This document shows, piece by piece, positions 40,725-50,134 of a DNA stretch of 64,000 nt. This stretch comes from Thalassorhabdus alkalitolerans (lineage in GTDB: Bacteria > Bacillota > Bacilli > Bacillales > Marinococcaceae): NCBI RefSeq assembly GCF_042656585.1, contig NZ_JBHSPG010000023.1. One strand, written 5' to 3'. Position 1 is the first letter of the stretch; each line of letters starts with the position of its first letter. Below the pieces are notes generated by a model that had not been told where the DNA came from, did no database searches, and saw nothing but the letters and a program-made list of their open reading frames with translations. The translations under genes were made by a program, and so were the position numbers.

Positions 40725-43085
40725 ATGGAGGATACAAGTTTTGCAATACATCCGGGGGCTAAAAAGAAAATAGCAGGAACAGCTTTTAGGGATATAGGCA
40801 ATCTTATTTCTTATTCCCTCAGCGAAAATAAAAGCTTCATAGGGAAATGTGAGGCAGGGATGATCCAAATTCTTTTTTACAGGGACGATATTGTCAGAAT
40901 CATGATGGATCACAAAAAAGAACCAACTTTATCTTCCAGTCATGCTGTCATTGCGGAACCAGAAAAAGTTGACCTAAGAGTCCACGATGAAGACTCGTAT
41001 ATCACAATTCAGTCACCTTTATTAACACTATTTTTATATAAAAATCCATGTCGTATTAAGGCTGTGGATAAGGACGGAAGGACTATGGTATCAGAAAAAG
41101 AAAAAGGAATGGGCCACAGTCCAGGAGGTGAAGTGATCTGTTATAAGGAAATGGATAGAGAAGACCATTTTTATGGATTTGGTGAGAAAACCAGTTTCCT
41201 TGATAAAAGAGGAGAGAAAATGACCATGTGGAATTCAGATGTCTTTGCTCCTCACAATCCTGAAATTGATGCTTTATATGAATCCATCCCATACTTTATG
41301 ACAGTAAATCAGGGAAAGGCGTATGGCATTTTCTTTGATAACACCTATAAAACTACTTTTGACATGAAGACCTATAAGGAAACGTATTCTTTTTCGGCAG
41401 AAGGCGGGCTCATCAATTATTATTTGATGGCTGGGCCAGAGCCAAAGGACGTGATTACCCAGTACTCCTATTTAACTGGCCGCATGCCCCTGCCACCCAA
41501 ATGGGCGATAGGATACCATCAGTCCAGGTACAGCTATGAAACAGAAGAAGAGGTAAGGGAACTGGTTAAAAATTTTAAGGAAAAGCAAATTCCATTAGAT
41601 GCGGTTTACTTAGATATTCATTATATGAATGGATATAGAGTGTTTACCTTTGACGAAGAACGTTACCCGGATCCAGGCAAGTTAATGAATGATTTGAAAA
41701 AAGAGGGCATTCATGTTGTGCCCATTGTGGACCCTGGAGTCAAAACAGACCCGGAATATCCGTCCTATCTGGAAGGTGTGAAAGGAGACCATTTTTGCAA
41801 GTACGTAGATGGAAAAATGTATAACGGGGATGTTTGGCCGGGAAACAGCGCGTTCCCAGATTTCACAAATGAAAAAACTCGTAAGTGGTGGGGAGATAAG
41901 CACGATTTTTACGTGGACAAGGGAATTGAAGGTATCTGGAATGATATGAACGAACCCGCCGTTTTTAATGAAACAAAAACAATGGATACTGAGGTCATGC
42001 ATGGAAACGACGGCGATCCTAAAACACACAGGGAACTTCATAATGTTTATGGACTGCTGATGGGGAAAGCGACATATGAAGGAATGAAGGCCCAGTTGAA
42101 AGGGAAGAGGCCCTTTTTACTAACCCGTGCAGGGTATTCGGGAGTGCAGAGGTATGCAGCAGTTTGGACGGGGGATAATCGAAGTTTTTGGGAGCACCTT
42201 CAAATGGCATTGCCCATGTGCATGAATCTAGGAGTCTCCGGGGTCCCTTTTTGCGGGCCGGATGTAGGTGGATTTGCTCATGATGCTACGGGCCAGTTAT
42301 TAGCACGATGGACACAAGTAGGAGCCTTCACTCCTTTTTTCAGAAACCATTCAGCATTAGATACCGTAAGGCAGGAACCATGGAGCTTCGGGGAAGAAAT
42401 AGAAGATATCGTAAAAAAATATATAGATCTTCGATATGTGTGGATGCCCCACCTCTACACTCTTTTTAAAGAAGCAAGTACTACAGGCATTCCGGTAATG
42501 AGGCCCTTATTTTTAGAATACCCGGAAGACAAGGAAACCACCAACCTGTCAGATGAATTTATGATCGGTGACTCTGTCATCGTTGCTCCGATTCTTCAGC
42601 CTGACAAAAATCACCGAGCCGTTTATCTGCCTGAAGGATCCTGGATTGATTATTGGACAGGCGAGGAATACCGAGGATCCGATTATCATCTTGTAAAAGC
42701 ACCCCTTGATAGACTTCCTATTTTCATTAAAAAGGGTGCAATCATTGCTCTTGGAGAGAAAAAAATGTCGACTGAACAGAAGGAGGAAAAAATTACTTTT
42801 CACATTTATCCTTCTTCAAATGGCGGAGAGTACTATTTTTATGAAGACGATGGAAGTACATTTAATTACAGGGAAGGAAAGATGTATGAAGGCGTTTTGA
42901 GGTATCAGATAATTGGAAATGTTATTGATCTTACCTTTGAAACAAAAGTAAATGCTTATGAGCCTGACTTAGAAAAAGAAGTAGTTATACACAGCGGGGA
43001 TGAAGAGTTAACGCTAAGGATTAATGGAGAAGAAAAAGGAAATACAGATGGGCGCTCTCGTATGATTAAAGCCAGCCTGCTGTAA
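40725..43085 (+). CDS. GH31-family alpha-glucosidase
   Basis: A 786-residue cytosolic glycoside hydrolase releasing glucose or xylose from alpha-linked oligosaccharides. The catalytic nucleophile is D407 (GIWNDMNEP) and the likely acid/base D484 (WTGDNRS). The N-terminal beta domain (about 1-240), TIM barrel (about 245-590; PPKWAIGYHQSRYSY) and C-terminal beta domains follow the family order. I chose ATG 40725, spaced from AAAAAGGAGTG, over GTG 40713. No signal peptide. With the GH13 gene downstream it suggests use of malto- and isomalto-oligosaccharides. Confidence 0.93.
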   Translation: MEDTSFAIHPGAKKKIAGTAFRDIGNLISYSLSENKSFIGKCEAGMIQILFYRDDIVRIMMDHKKEPTLSSSHAVIAEPEKVDLRVHDEDSYITIQSPLLTLFLYKNPCRIKAVDKDGRTMVSEKEKGMGHSPGGEVICYKEMDREDHFYGFGEKTSFLDKRGEKMTMWNSDVFAPHNPEIDALYESIPYFMTVNQGKAYGIFFDNTYKTTFDMKTYKETYSFSAEGGLINYYLMAGPEPKDVITQYSYLTGRMPLPPKWAIGYHQSRYSYETEEEVRELVKNFKEKQIPLDAVYLDIHYMNGYRVFTFDEERYPDPGKLMNDLKKEGIHVVPIVDPGVKTDPEYPSYLEGVKGDHFCKYVDGKMYNGDVWPGNSAFPDFTNEKTRKWWGDKHDFYVDKGIEGIWNDMNEPAVFNETKTMDTEVMHGNDGDPKTHRELHNVYGLLMGKATYEGMKAQLKGKRPFLLTRAGYSGVQRYAAVWTGDNRSFWEHLQMALPMCMNLGVSGVPFCGPDVGGFAHDATGQLLARWTQVGAFTPFFRNHSALDTVRQEPWSFGEEIEDIVKKYIDLRYVWMPHLYTLFKEASTTGIPVMRPLFLEYPEDKETTNLSDEFMIGDSVIVAPILQPDKNHRAVYLPEGSWIDYWTGEEYRGSDYHLVKAPLDRLPIFIKKGAIIALGEKKMSTEQKEEKITFHIYPSSNGGEYYFYEDDGSTFNYREGKMYEGVLRYQIIGNVIDLTFETKVNAYEPDLEKEVVIHSGDEELTLRINGEEKGNTDGRSRMIKASLL

Positions 43086-43094
43086 AATATTTAT

Positions 43095-43130
43095 CGGAAG
43101 GCCCCTTTTCAGGGCTTTCCGGTATTTTTT
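43095..43130 (+). terminator. Terminator after the GH31 gene
   Basis: CGGAAGGCCC pairs with GGGCTTTCCG (one wobble) followed by TTTTTT, so GH31 and GH13 genes are probably separate units. Confidence 0.8.
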
Positions 43131-43315
43131 ATGTATGAATAACCTTTTATGGGGCTTTACTCTTCTTAGAATTAGGTAATGTGAGGTTTTCATTCTGTAC
43201 ATAAATTGGTATAACTGGGAGGAGTCCTCACCACGTTTTGAAGCTTTAGCGTGTCTGTTTTCCAAAAATAAAATAGAATGATTTCTTTCATACTTTTAGC
43301 TAGGAGGAATGAGAA

Positions 43316-44998
43316 ATGACCCAAACACCCTGGTGGAAAAAAAGCGTTGTATACCAAATTTACCCAAGAAGCTTTAATGACAGCAACGGAGACGGAATTG
43401 GAGACATTCCGGGAATGATTCAGAAGCTTGACTACATAAAGGAATTAGGAATTGATGTTATCTGGCTTTCCCCCGTATACGATTCCCCAAATGACGATAA
43501 TGGTTACGATATACGAGATTACCAGGCTATCATGGATGAATTTGGAACCATGGAGGATTTTGACCTTCTCCTTCAGCAAATTCATGAACGGGGCATGAAG
43601 CTTGTAATGGATCTGGTCGTCAACCATACTTCTGATGAGCATGAATGGTTCATTGAGTCACGCTCTTCTGCAAAAAGTCCGAAACGGGACTATTACATTT
43701 GGAAAAAAGGAATAGACGGAAGAGAACCAACCAATTGGGCTTCCAATTTCGGTGGTTCTGCGTGGGAGTATGATGAAAATACAGAGGAATATTATCTTCA
43801 TTTATTCAGTAAAAAACAACCGGACTTAAATTGGGAAAACCCACTTCTTCGTGAAGACATATATGAAATGATGAAATGGTGGCTGGATAAAGGGGTAGAC
43901 GGCTTTCGAATGGACGTCATTAACTTTATTTCAAAAGACCAGCGCTATCCCGATGGAGAGGTAAAGCCTGGAAACAAGTATGCCTCCGGATCAAGCTACT
44001 TCAGAAACGGCCCAAGAATTCATGAGTTTCTTCAGGAAATGTATACGAAAGTTCTGTCCCACTATGACACCATGACGGTAGGAGAAATGCCGGGAGTTGG
44101 AGTTGAGGAAGGAAAGCTGTACACAGCCGAAGAAAGAAAAGAGCTTAATATGGTTTTTCATTTTGAGCATATGGGTCTTGGTGACGGAGAACATGGGAAA
44201 TGGTCAGCCCTTTCCTGGAAGCTTACAGATTTGAAGAGAATTATGACAAAGTGGCAAAAAGGGCTGGATCAAAAAGGGTGGAACAGTCTTTACTGGAACA
44301 ACCACGATCAGCCTCGGGTGGTATCAAGGTTTGGTAATGATAATGAAAAATTTCGTGAGAAGTCTGCTAAAATGCTGGCAACCTGCCTGCATGGAATGAA
44401 AGGCACTCCCTATGTGTATCAAGGAGAAGAAATAGGGATGACAAATGTGGCTTTTCCGACAATTGAGGATTATGAAGACATTGAAACCTTGAATTGGTAT
44501 AAGGAGCAAAAAGAAAAAGGTATCGAAGAAGCAGAAATGATGAGAGCTATTTATGCCAGGGGGCGGGATAATGCCCGTACACCTATGCAATGGAATGACA
44601 GCAAGCACGCAGGGTTTACTACTGGAGTTCCATGGCTGCAAGTTAATCCAAATTATAAGAGGATTAACGTAACGAACTCTTTAAACGATCCTCATTCGGT
44701 TTTTTACTATTACAAAAGCCTAATAGAATTAAGAAAAAAGGATGAAACAATTGTTCATGGGAGCTATCATTTGCTTCTTCCTGACGATGAAGACGTGTAT
44801 GCCTACACTAGAACTTACAAGGACGATATGCTTCTTATCGTTTGTAATTTCAGCTCCTCTGTTCAGACGCGTTCGTTTAGTGAGCTGGGAGAAAGGAAAG
44901 TAGATCGTATTCTTTCAAATGAAGATTCTAAACAAACGTATTCCTTAGAAAACGTGGAGCTCTCACCCTATGAGGCCTTTATTTATCGACTGACATAA
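43316..44998 (+). CDS. GH13 oligo-1,6-glucosidase / alpha-glucosidase
   Basis: A 560-residue cytosolic enzyme of GH13 subfamily 31 (MalL-like). Conserved regions are intact: DLVVNH, nucleophile D200 (GFRMDVINF), acid E257 (VGEMPG), and D331 (NHDQPR). Val201 next to the nucleophile is typical of enzymes that cut alpha-1,6 bonds (isomaltose), while maltose-preferring enzymes tend to have Thr; this is a family rule, not a measurement. ATG follows TAGGAGG. Confidence 0.93.
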   Translation: MTQTPWWKKSVVYQIYPRSFNDSNGDGIGDIPGMIQKLDYIKELGIDVIWLSPVYDSPNDDNGYDIRDYQAIMDEFGTMEDFDLLLQQIHERGMKLVMDLVVNHTSDEHEWFIESRSSAKSPKRDYYIWKKGIDGREPTNWASNFGGSAWEYDENTEEYYLHLFSKKQPDLNWENPLLREDIYEMMKWWLDKGVDGFRMDVINFISKDQRYPDGEVKPGNKYASGSSYFRNGPRIHEFLQEMYTKVLSHYDTMTVGEMPGVGVEEGKLYTAEERKELNMVFHFEHMGLGDGEHGKWSALSWKLTDLKRIMTKWQKGLDQKGWNSLYWNNHDQPRVVSRFGNDNEKFREKSAKMLATCLHGMKGTPYVYQGEEIGMTNVAFPTIEDYEDIETLNWYKEQKEKGIEEAEMMRAIYARGRDNARTPMQWNDSKHAGFTTGVPWLQVNPNYKRINVTNSLNDPHSVFYYYKSLIELRKKDETIVHGSYHLLLPDDEDVYAYTRTYKDDMLLIVCNFSSSVQTRSFSELGERKVDRILSNEDSKQTYSLENVELSPYEAFIYRLT

Positions 44999-45007
44999 CA
45001 TTCGTGG

Positions 45008-45045
45008 AAAGACTATGGCAAGGAATGAGTGCCATAGTCTTTTTG
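45008..45045 (+). terminator. Terminator after the GH13 gene
   Basis: AAAGACTATGGCA and TGCCATAGTCTTT form a perfect 13-bp stem, then a T-run. Confidence 0.9.
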
Positions 45046-45119
45046 TAAATAAAATTACCTCTGTTATTCACTTCATGATAATCTTGTTAGTATGACAGTC
45101 AGGGGAAGGAGAAAAATAT

Positions 45120-46046
45120 ATGACTAATCGTCTGGCTTATTTTGCAGTAATGCTAGGGGCAGCTTTATGGGGAAGCACTGGTTTATTTGTACAAAACTTG
45201 TATACATATGGTTTTACTCCCTGGGAAGTTGTGGCAATTCGCTTGCTTTTTTCAGCTCTGCTGATAACACTGGCCTTAGGAATATACAGACGGGATCTGC
45301 TTAGGTTTCAGTTAAAGGATATCCCGCTTTTTATTGGTACTGGCATTGTCAGCATTGCCTTCTTTAATTATTTCTTTTTTACTGTAATGGAGGCTGCGTC
45401 TGTGTCGCTGGCTGTTGTTCTTTTATACACGGGCCCGGTTTTTGTAGCAGTCATGGCTCGTTTTATTTTTAAAGAGCCTTTCACCGTGACCAAGGCCCTG
45501 GCTCTACTTGTTATGGTCCTTGGCTGTGCTTATACAGTAGGAATGCTTCCTCTGGGTTCTGAAAGCATAGGGATTATGGCCATTCTTTTTGGTATTGCTT
45601 CCGGATTTTTTTACGCCTTGTACAGTATTTTCGGGAAATTTTTAAGCGGACGATACCACTCTCTGACCATCACTGCATACTCTTTAATTTTTGGCTCTGT
45701 TTTTTTACTTTTCACAAGCCCCATTATGAGTAAAGCACACTTATTAACTGAACCAGGAGTTCTTTTAAATGGACTTGGTTTAGCTTTGTTTGCTACTGTT
45801 TGTGCTTATTTTCTTTATACAGCGGGTTTAACATATATCGAATCAAGCAGGGCTGCCATCCTTTCAATTATTGAACCGGTAGTGGCAATTGCCATAGGTG
45901 TTCTTGTGTTTGGAGATATTCTTTCTGGGTGGCAAACGGTTGGTATTCTTCTGATTTTTGGAGCCATCGCCTTGACAGTGTATGGAGACGTTCTCTTTAA
46001 CATGGCGTTTCCACGCGAAAAAAAGACTAGAACGTTAAATGAATAA
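45120..46046 (+). CDS. EamA/DMT-family transporter
   Basis: A 308-residue protein with ten membrane helices as two EamA repeats; MLGAALWGSTGLFVQNLY at the N-terminus and the second-repeat AAILSIIEPVVAIAIGVLVFGD are typical of drug/metabolite exporters of amino acids or related compounds. ATG follows GGGGAAGGAG. Substrate unknown. No terminator separates it from ytpB, but 110 bases do. Confidence 0.9.
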   Translation: MTNRLAYFAVMLGAALWGSTGLFVQNLYTYGFTPWEVVAIRLLFSALLITLALGIYRRDLLRFQLKDIPLFIGTGIVSIAFFNYFFFTVMEAASVSLAVVLLYTGPVFVAVMARFIFKEPFTVTKALALLVMVLGCAYTVGMLPLGSESIGIMAILFGIASGFFYALYSIFGKFLSGRYHSLTITAYSLIFGSVFLLFTSPIMSKAHLLTEPGVLLNGLGLALFATVCAYFLYTAGLTYIESSRAAILSIIEPVVAIAIGVLVFGDILSGWQTVGILLIFGAIALTVYGDVLFNMAFPREKKTRTLNE

Positions 46047-46156
46047 AGAGGGAACTGTTTGAGGAACAGAGAGAAAGAAGCTATTCCTGCGTTATGGTAA
46101 TACCTGTATGTAGTCAGGGCATAATACTTTTAAAGGAGTATAAGGAGGTTATTACT

Positions 46157-47209
46157 TTGAAAGTACCGACTACCCCTTGGACTCTGCTGTCTAAGGTTTA
46201 TAAAGAAGTGCTCCCCGACGTTCGTTTATGTTTAGGAAGCTGGAGGCAGCGGGCCATGGAAATCCCTAATAATGAATTACGAACCCAGGCCCTGTCCAGT
46301 TTAACGGAAAAAGCCTTTCATTGTGAAGGCGGAGCAGTTTACGGGTTATTGGCAGGTGAAGAAAGAAATAAGATTATAACATTTATTGTAGCCTATCAAA
46401 CCATCAGTGATTATTTAGATAATCTCTGTGACAGAAGCACTTCATTAGATGAAAATGACTTTAGAGCACTTCATCAGGCTATGTATCATGCGCTAAGTCC
46501 AGGAGCAGAACCTGTGAATTATTATAGGTATCGTGAAGATCAAGATGACGGTGGGTATTTACAAGCTCTTGTTTCGACATGCCAGAGTGTGTTACGAGAA
46601 CTCCCTGGATTTCCAAACGTACAAAAAGCGATGCACCATCTGGCGAATTATTATTGTGATTTGCAAGTGTTTAAGCATGTGGAGCCTGAGAAGAGAGTGG
46701 ATCTGCTGGAGAGCTGGTTTGCCGATCATAAAGACGACTTACCTTCTATGACCTGGTACGAGTTTTCAGCATGTGCAGGTTCAACGTTAGGGATATTCTG
46801 TTTTGCAGCTTATGCTGCAAAAGATCGTTTAAGTCACGAAGAAGTATCCCAGCTGAAAGCAGGATATTTTCCGTGGGTTCAAGGTCTTCATATTCTCCTT
46901 GACTATTTTATTGACCAGGAAGAAGACAGAATGGAACAGGATTTAAACTTTGTTTCTTATTATCCAAGTGACGAAGAAATGGTTAAGAGAATGAAGCATA
47001 TTAAAGAAAAGGCAGAAGAAAGTATTCGAAACCTGCCTGACTGGAAGTTTCACAAGCTCATTAATAAAGGCCTTATTGCTATTTATCTGGCCGATAAAAA
47101 AGTACAGAGGGATAAGGAGATTAAGAATAAAGCGAAACAGTTTATTCGTTTTGGAGGCCTTCCCACTCTTTTCTTTTATCTAAACAGCTGGGTATTTCGA
47201 AAAGCATAA
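46157..47209 (+). CDS. ytpB: Tetraprenyl-beta-curcumene synthase YtpB (DUF2600)
   Basis: A 350-residue class-I-like terpene synthase of the large YtpB family, which in B. subtilis makes tetraprenyl-beta-curcumene, precursor of the C35 sesquarterpenes found in spores. Asp-rich stretches that could bind Mg2+ and diphosphate occur at ISDYLDNLCDR and LLDYFIDQEEDRMEQ. The longer frame from 46094 lacks a ribosome site; TTG 46157 follows AAGGAGG at 8 bases. The cyclase partner (SqhC) is not nearby. Confidence 0.9.
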   Translation: MKVPTTPWTLLSKVYKEVLPDVRLCLGSWRQRAMEIPNNELRTQALSSLTEKAFHCEGGAVYGLLAGEERNKIITFIVAYQTISDYLDNLCDRSTSLDENDFRALHQAMYHALSPGAEPVNYYRYREDQDDGGYLQALVSTCQSVLRELPGFPNVQKAMHHLANYYCDLQVFKHVEPEKRVDLLESWFADHKDDLPSMTWYEFSACAGSTLGIFCFAAYAAKDRLSHEEVSQLKAGYFPWVQGLHILLDYFIDQEEDRMEQDLNFVSYYPSDEEMVKRMKHIKEKAEESIRNLPDWKFHKLINKGLIAIYLADKKVQRDKEIKNKAKQFIRFGGLPTLFFYLNSWVFRKA

Positions 47210-47212
47210 AGA

Positions 47213-47256
47213 AAATGCTGTCAGGTGAATATCACTTTGACAGCATTTCTCTTTTT
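47213..47256 (+). terminator. Terminator of ytpB
   Basis: AAATGCTGTCA and TGACAGCATTT form a perfect 11-bp stem followed by TCTCTTTTTT. Confidence 0.88.
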
Positions 47257-48020
47257 TAAGGCTGTATAATTAGCGTTTCCAGTCTCGGAGTCCCTTCAGC
47301 CAATCCCATGGCAGTCACTGAATAAGCCTGCCCTCCACTGAATTGCAAATTACGCAGAGTCATGACCGGGACCGCAGTTCCGGCAGAACGAACTTCAAGC
47401 GTGTAAGAGCCGGGAGAGAGTTCAGCGTACTCCGTAACCTCACCAAAAGTTACATCACTGAAAATAACTTCTCCCTCTTCATCAGTAATGTCTACAGCTG
47501 GTGCGTCTGGAGAGAGATGCCAAAACCTGACCATGGCAGCATCGGCAGGAGCTTCCTGAGCCTCTGTTACCTCATAAAAGTCCAAGTTGTCTAGCGTTCC
47601 TCCAACCGCAAAGGTGTAGTGTTCATCCCCTTCTAATGAAACAGCTCCGCTTAAAACTGGTGTTTCTGTCTGTCCTGCCTCATAAATCTCAATTTCATGC
47701 TCTCCTTCGGGGAATGTAAGGTACCTGCTTAAAATTTGATAAGACACATTATCAAAAACCTGCTCTCCATTCACATATACATCAATGGCCGGGGTACCAG
47801 GAGAAGCGTGAAGGAACCTTACTAACGCTTGGTCCTGTCTTCGTTTATGGTCAAAAGAAGGACCTGGAATCCCTTGCGTTTTGGCCATTAACTGCTGCAT
47901 ACATTGAAAGTGCAGCTTGTAGTAGTGAATATGCAACCGTGGATCTCTGTACTTATAAAAGTCTGCCATGAGGTTATAACAAAGGCACTGCTGCACAAGA
48001 GACGGGTGAAAGGGATACAT
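47256..48020 (-). CDS. DUF4397 tandem-domain protein
   Basis: A 254-residue protein with a Cys/His/Tyr-rich N-terminus (about 1-60, LVQQCLCYNLMADFYKYRD) and two DUF4397 repeats: VRFLHASPGTPAIDVYVNG at about 70 and VRFWHLSPDAPAVDI at about 165. DUF4397 domains are beta-sandwiches usually found on cell or spore surfaces. No signal peptide is apparent, so a spore surface role would need mother-cell assembly; this is inference. I chose ATG 48020 with AAAGGAGTG over the upstream frame start at 48065. Confidence 0.82.
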   Translation of the reverse strand: MYPFHPSLVQQCLCYNLMADFYKYRDPRLHIHYYKLHFQCMQQLMAKTQGIPGPSFDHKRRQDQALVRFLHASPGTPAIDVYVNGEQVFDNVSYQILSRYLTFPEGEHEIEIYEAGQTETPVLSGAVSLEGDEHYTFAVGGTLDNLDFYEVTEAQEAPADAAMVRFWHLSPDAPAVDITDEEGEVIFSDVTFGEVTEYAELSPGSYTLEVRSAGTAVPVMTLRNLQFSGGQAYSVTAMGLAEGTPRLETLIIQP

Positions 48021-48201
48021 AAAAACACTCCTTTGTAAAAGAATTGCCCAGAGTAGCATATGCACAAAAAGTGAGGAAGTGTTTCAAATCCCAAAAGAAC
48101 TTTTTGCATGAAAAGGAAAGGAACAGGCACACTATAGGAAAAATATCCTTTACCTTCCTTTTACTAAATTGAAGATACAGAGAGGATAGAAGGTGAATAC
48201 C

Positions 48202-49782
48202 ATGAGGAATGTTTTTCTAGTATTTCTTGTGCTTTTATTATGTTCATGTAGTGGAACTGAAAAAGAAGAATATGAACCGGATATTCAAGCCAACGATACA
48301 GACCCCACTAAGAATGTTGTTATGATTATTATTGATACGATGATGGGGAGTTCCCTCGATAAAAGCATGGAAGAAGGGAATATTCCTGCTCTTGAGTTTC
48401 TGGTAAATAACGGTCAGTACTATAAGGATCTGGTAGTGCCTTTTCCCAGTATGTCAGTAACAGTGGAAAGTACTTTAGTTACCGGTGAAATGGCAGATAA
48501 ACATCGAGTGCCGGGTTTATCCTGGTATGACCAGCAAAGTGACAGGGTTGTTAATTACGGGTCCACTGTTCCTTTTTGGGTAAGGAATGGTTTTTCGGAA
48601 GGGATATTTGACGTCTTCTACCGGCTGAATAACGAGCATTTAAGTAAAGATGTCAGTACAGTCTTTGAAGAATTAGAACGCCGAGGACATACTTCAGGAA
48701 GCATAAATGCATTAATATACCGGGGGAGTCACCGCCATGAACTGAACATGCCTCCATTAACGAAAGAGCTTACAGATCTTCCCTCCTCCATTTACACAAG
48801 GGGACCAGACATCTTAGCCTTTGGGCAATTTGAGAAGCCAGGGATTCTAAAAAGAAAGCAGTTTAGTGATGGGGTTTTTCATCGTCTCGGCTTACATGAT
48901 AAATATACTGTAGAAGTAACTCAGGAGTTAATAAAGCAAAATATCCAGCCTGATTTTATGCTTTTGTTTCTACCTGACAACGATAAAAAAAATCATAAAC
49001 ACGGGCCTCATTACCGACGGGGCCTTGAAGCTGCGGAAGGTCATCTTCAAGACATTTTAAACAGCTATGGCAGCTGGGAGAAGGCTTTGGAAGAGAACAT
49101 CTTTATCGTACTTGGTGACCACGGGGCAGATAAACTACTTCCTGAAAAGGAGGAAGTGGCCATCGATTTAGACCATTTATTGTCTTCTTTTACTATTGCC
49201 GAACTTGGCCAGCCTGTAAGTGACGGGGACATTGCTCTTGGAGTAAATCAGAGGATGACTTATGTCTATGATGTCCATAACGAGGGAATTCTTCCTGAAG
49301 TGATAGAGACGTCGTTACAAGAAAAAGGGATCGATTTAGCCGTCTGGCAAGAGGATGGGTGGATGAAAGCTTTCAGCACTGACCACGAGGGAGAATTAAG
49401 ATTTAAAAGAGGAGACGTGTGGAAGGATCGCTACAACCAAGGTTGGGAGATAGAAGGAAACGAAGAAATTCTGACGCTTGAGCTGGAAAAGGAAAAGAAA
49501 CAAGTTAAGTACGTTGACTACCCCGACGTCTTGAATCAGCTGGAGTCTGCCCTTGCGAGTCATGAGACACCTAAAGTTATATTGGCGGCTAAGCCAGGAC
49601 ACTCTTTTCTCGCCGAAGGGATTGCTGTTCATGAGGATGGCGGAGAACATGGGGGGCTTCATAAAAATGATCTGTTAACAGCAATGGTGATTGCAGGCAC
49701 AGAAAAAGAGCCGGCTTCTCTTAGAATGGTTGATCTGAAAGAATACGTTCTTGACCTCTTTGATAATGAAGAAACAAAATAA
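48202..49782 (+). CDS. Alkaline-phosphatase-fold phosphodiesterase, lipoprotein
   Basis: A 526-residue type I phosphodiesterase/nucleotide pyrophosphatase-like enzyme. The signal peptide ends in a lipobox near C14-C16 (LLLCSCSG), so it is anchored outside the membrane. Metal-site motifs: VVMIIIDTMMG, the nucleophile region FPSMSVTVESTLVTG, DNDKKNHKHGP and VLGDHGAD, then HEDGGEHGGL. ATG 48202 follows AAGGTGA; GTG 48193 is inside the site. Substrate unknown. A soluble paralogue is encoded convergently at 50135. Confidence 0.87.
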   Translation: MRNVFLVFLVLLLCSCSGTEKEEYEPDIQANDTDPTKNVVMIIIDTMMGSSLDKSMEEGNIPALEFLVNNGQYYKDLVVPFPSMSVTVESTLVTGEMADKHRVPGLSWYDQQSDRVVNYGSTVPFWVRNGFSEGIFDVFYRLNNEHLSKDVSTVFEELERRGHTSGSINALIYRGSHRHELNMPPLTKELTDLPSSIYTRGPDILAFGQFEKPGILKRKQFSDGVFHRLGLHDKYTVEVTQELIKQNIQPDFMLLFLPDNDKKNHKHGPHYRRGLEAAEGHLQDILNSYGSWEKALEENIFIVLGDHGADKLLPEKEEVAIDLDHLLSSFTIAELGQPVSDGDIALGVNQRMTYVYDVHNEGILPEVIETSLQEKGIDLAVWQEDGWMKAFSTDHEGELRFKRGDVWKDRYNQGWEIEGNEEILTLELEKEKKQVKYVDYPDVLNQLESALASHETPKVILAAKPGHSFLAEGIAVHEDGGEHGGLHKNDLLTAMVIAGTEKEPASLRMVDLKEYVLDLFDNEETK

Positions 49783-49828
49783 GCGGCCGGGTGAATATAG
49801 AGTCAAGAATATAGGAATCAGTGTGACC

Positions 49829-49864
49829 TTCCCTTAACAAATTAGAGTAAGGGGGGGTTTTTAT
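49829..49864 (+). terminator. Terminator of the phosphodiesterase gene
   Basis: CCCTTA pairs with TAAGGG, followed by TTTTTATTT. Confidence 0.65.
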
Positions 49865-49890
49865 TTACCGAAAGCCAGAGTAGAAATAAG

Positions 49891-49919
49891 AAAAAGCGGC
49901 GAAGGAAAGCCGCTTTTTC
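49891..49919. terminator. Second bidirectional terminator
   Basis: AAAAAGCGGC and GCCGCTTTTT, perfect 10-bp stem, between convergent units. Confidence 0.85.
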
Positions 49920-49935
49920 TTATTACAATTATGTT

Positions 49936-49972
49936 ACATTCTCTATGGGTGCCAGGCACCCATAGAGAATGT
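49936..49972. repeat. Perfect 37-bp palindrome with a solo GGTGCCAGGCACC core
   Basis: Two 18-base arms (left arm ACATTCTCTATGGGTGCC) are exactly complementary around a single central A. The central 13 bases equal the core of the paired elements at 9074, 26916 and 34425. TGTTACA (49932) precedes the core with a 9-base gap, as in those elements. The last base is shared with the stop codon of the small minus-strand gene. Confidence 0.9.
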
Positions 49973-50106
49973 TATTTTCTTTTTGCTGCTTCTTTGATCA
50001 TGTCTGTCGTCAGCTCGTCTTCAAAAAGATGCTCGTACTCGAACGCGAAAATTGAGTGTAGAATTTCGCTCATTAGGTCTTTTATATAAAGCAGGGCTTT
50101 AAGCAA
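49972..50106 (-). CDS. Small protein of 44 aa downstream of the second phosphodiesterase
   Basis: TTG start nine bases after AGGAGG. The product (start MLKALLYIKDLMSEILHS) is amphipathic and partly acidic, with a Lys-rich end (IKEAAKRK). It lies 28 bases downstream of the soluble phosphodiesterase gene in the same direction, so it is probably in that operon. No family recognised; its stop lies in the palindrome. Confidence 0.5.
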   Translation of the reverse strand: MLKALLYIKDLMSEILHSIFAFEYEHLFEDELTTDMIKEAAKRK

Positions 50107-50134
50107 TTTGTCATTCCTCCTATAGTAAGTTTAT

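Noticed and set aside
46094..46156. Upstream start for YtpB
   Set aside because: No ribosome site; TTG 46157 has a perfectly spaced AAGGAGG.
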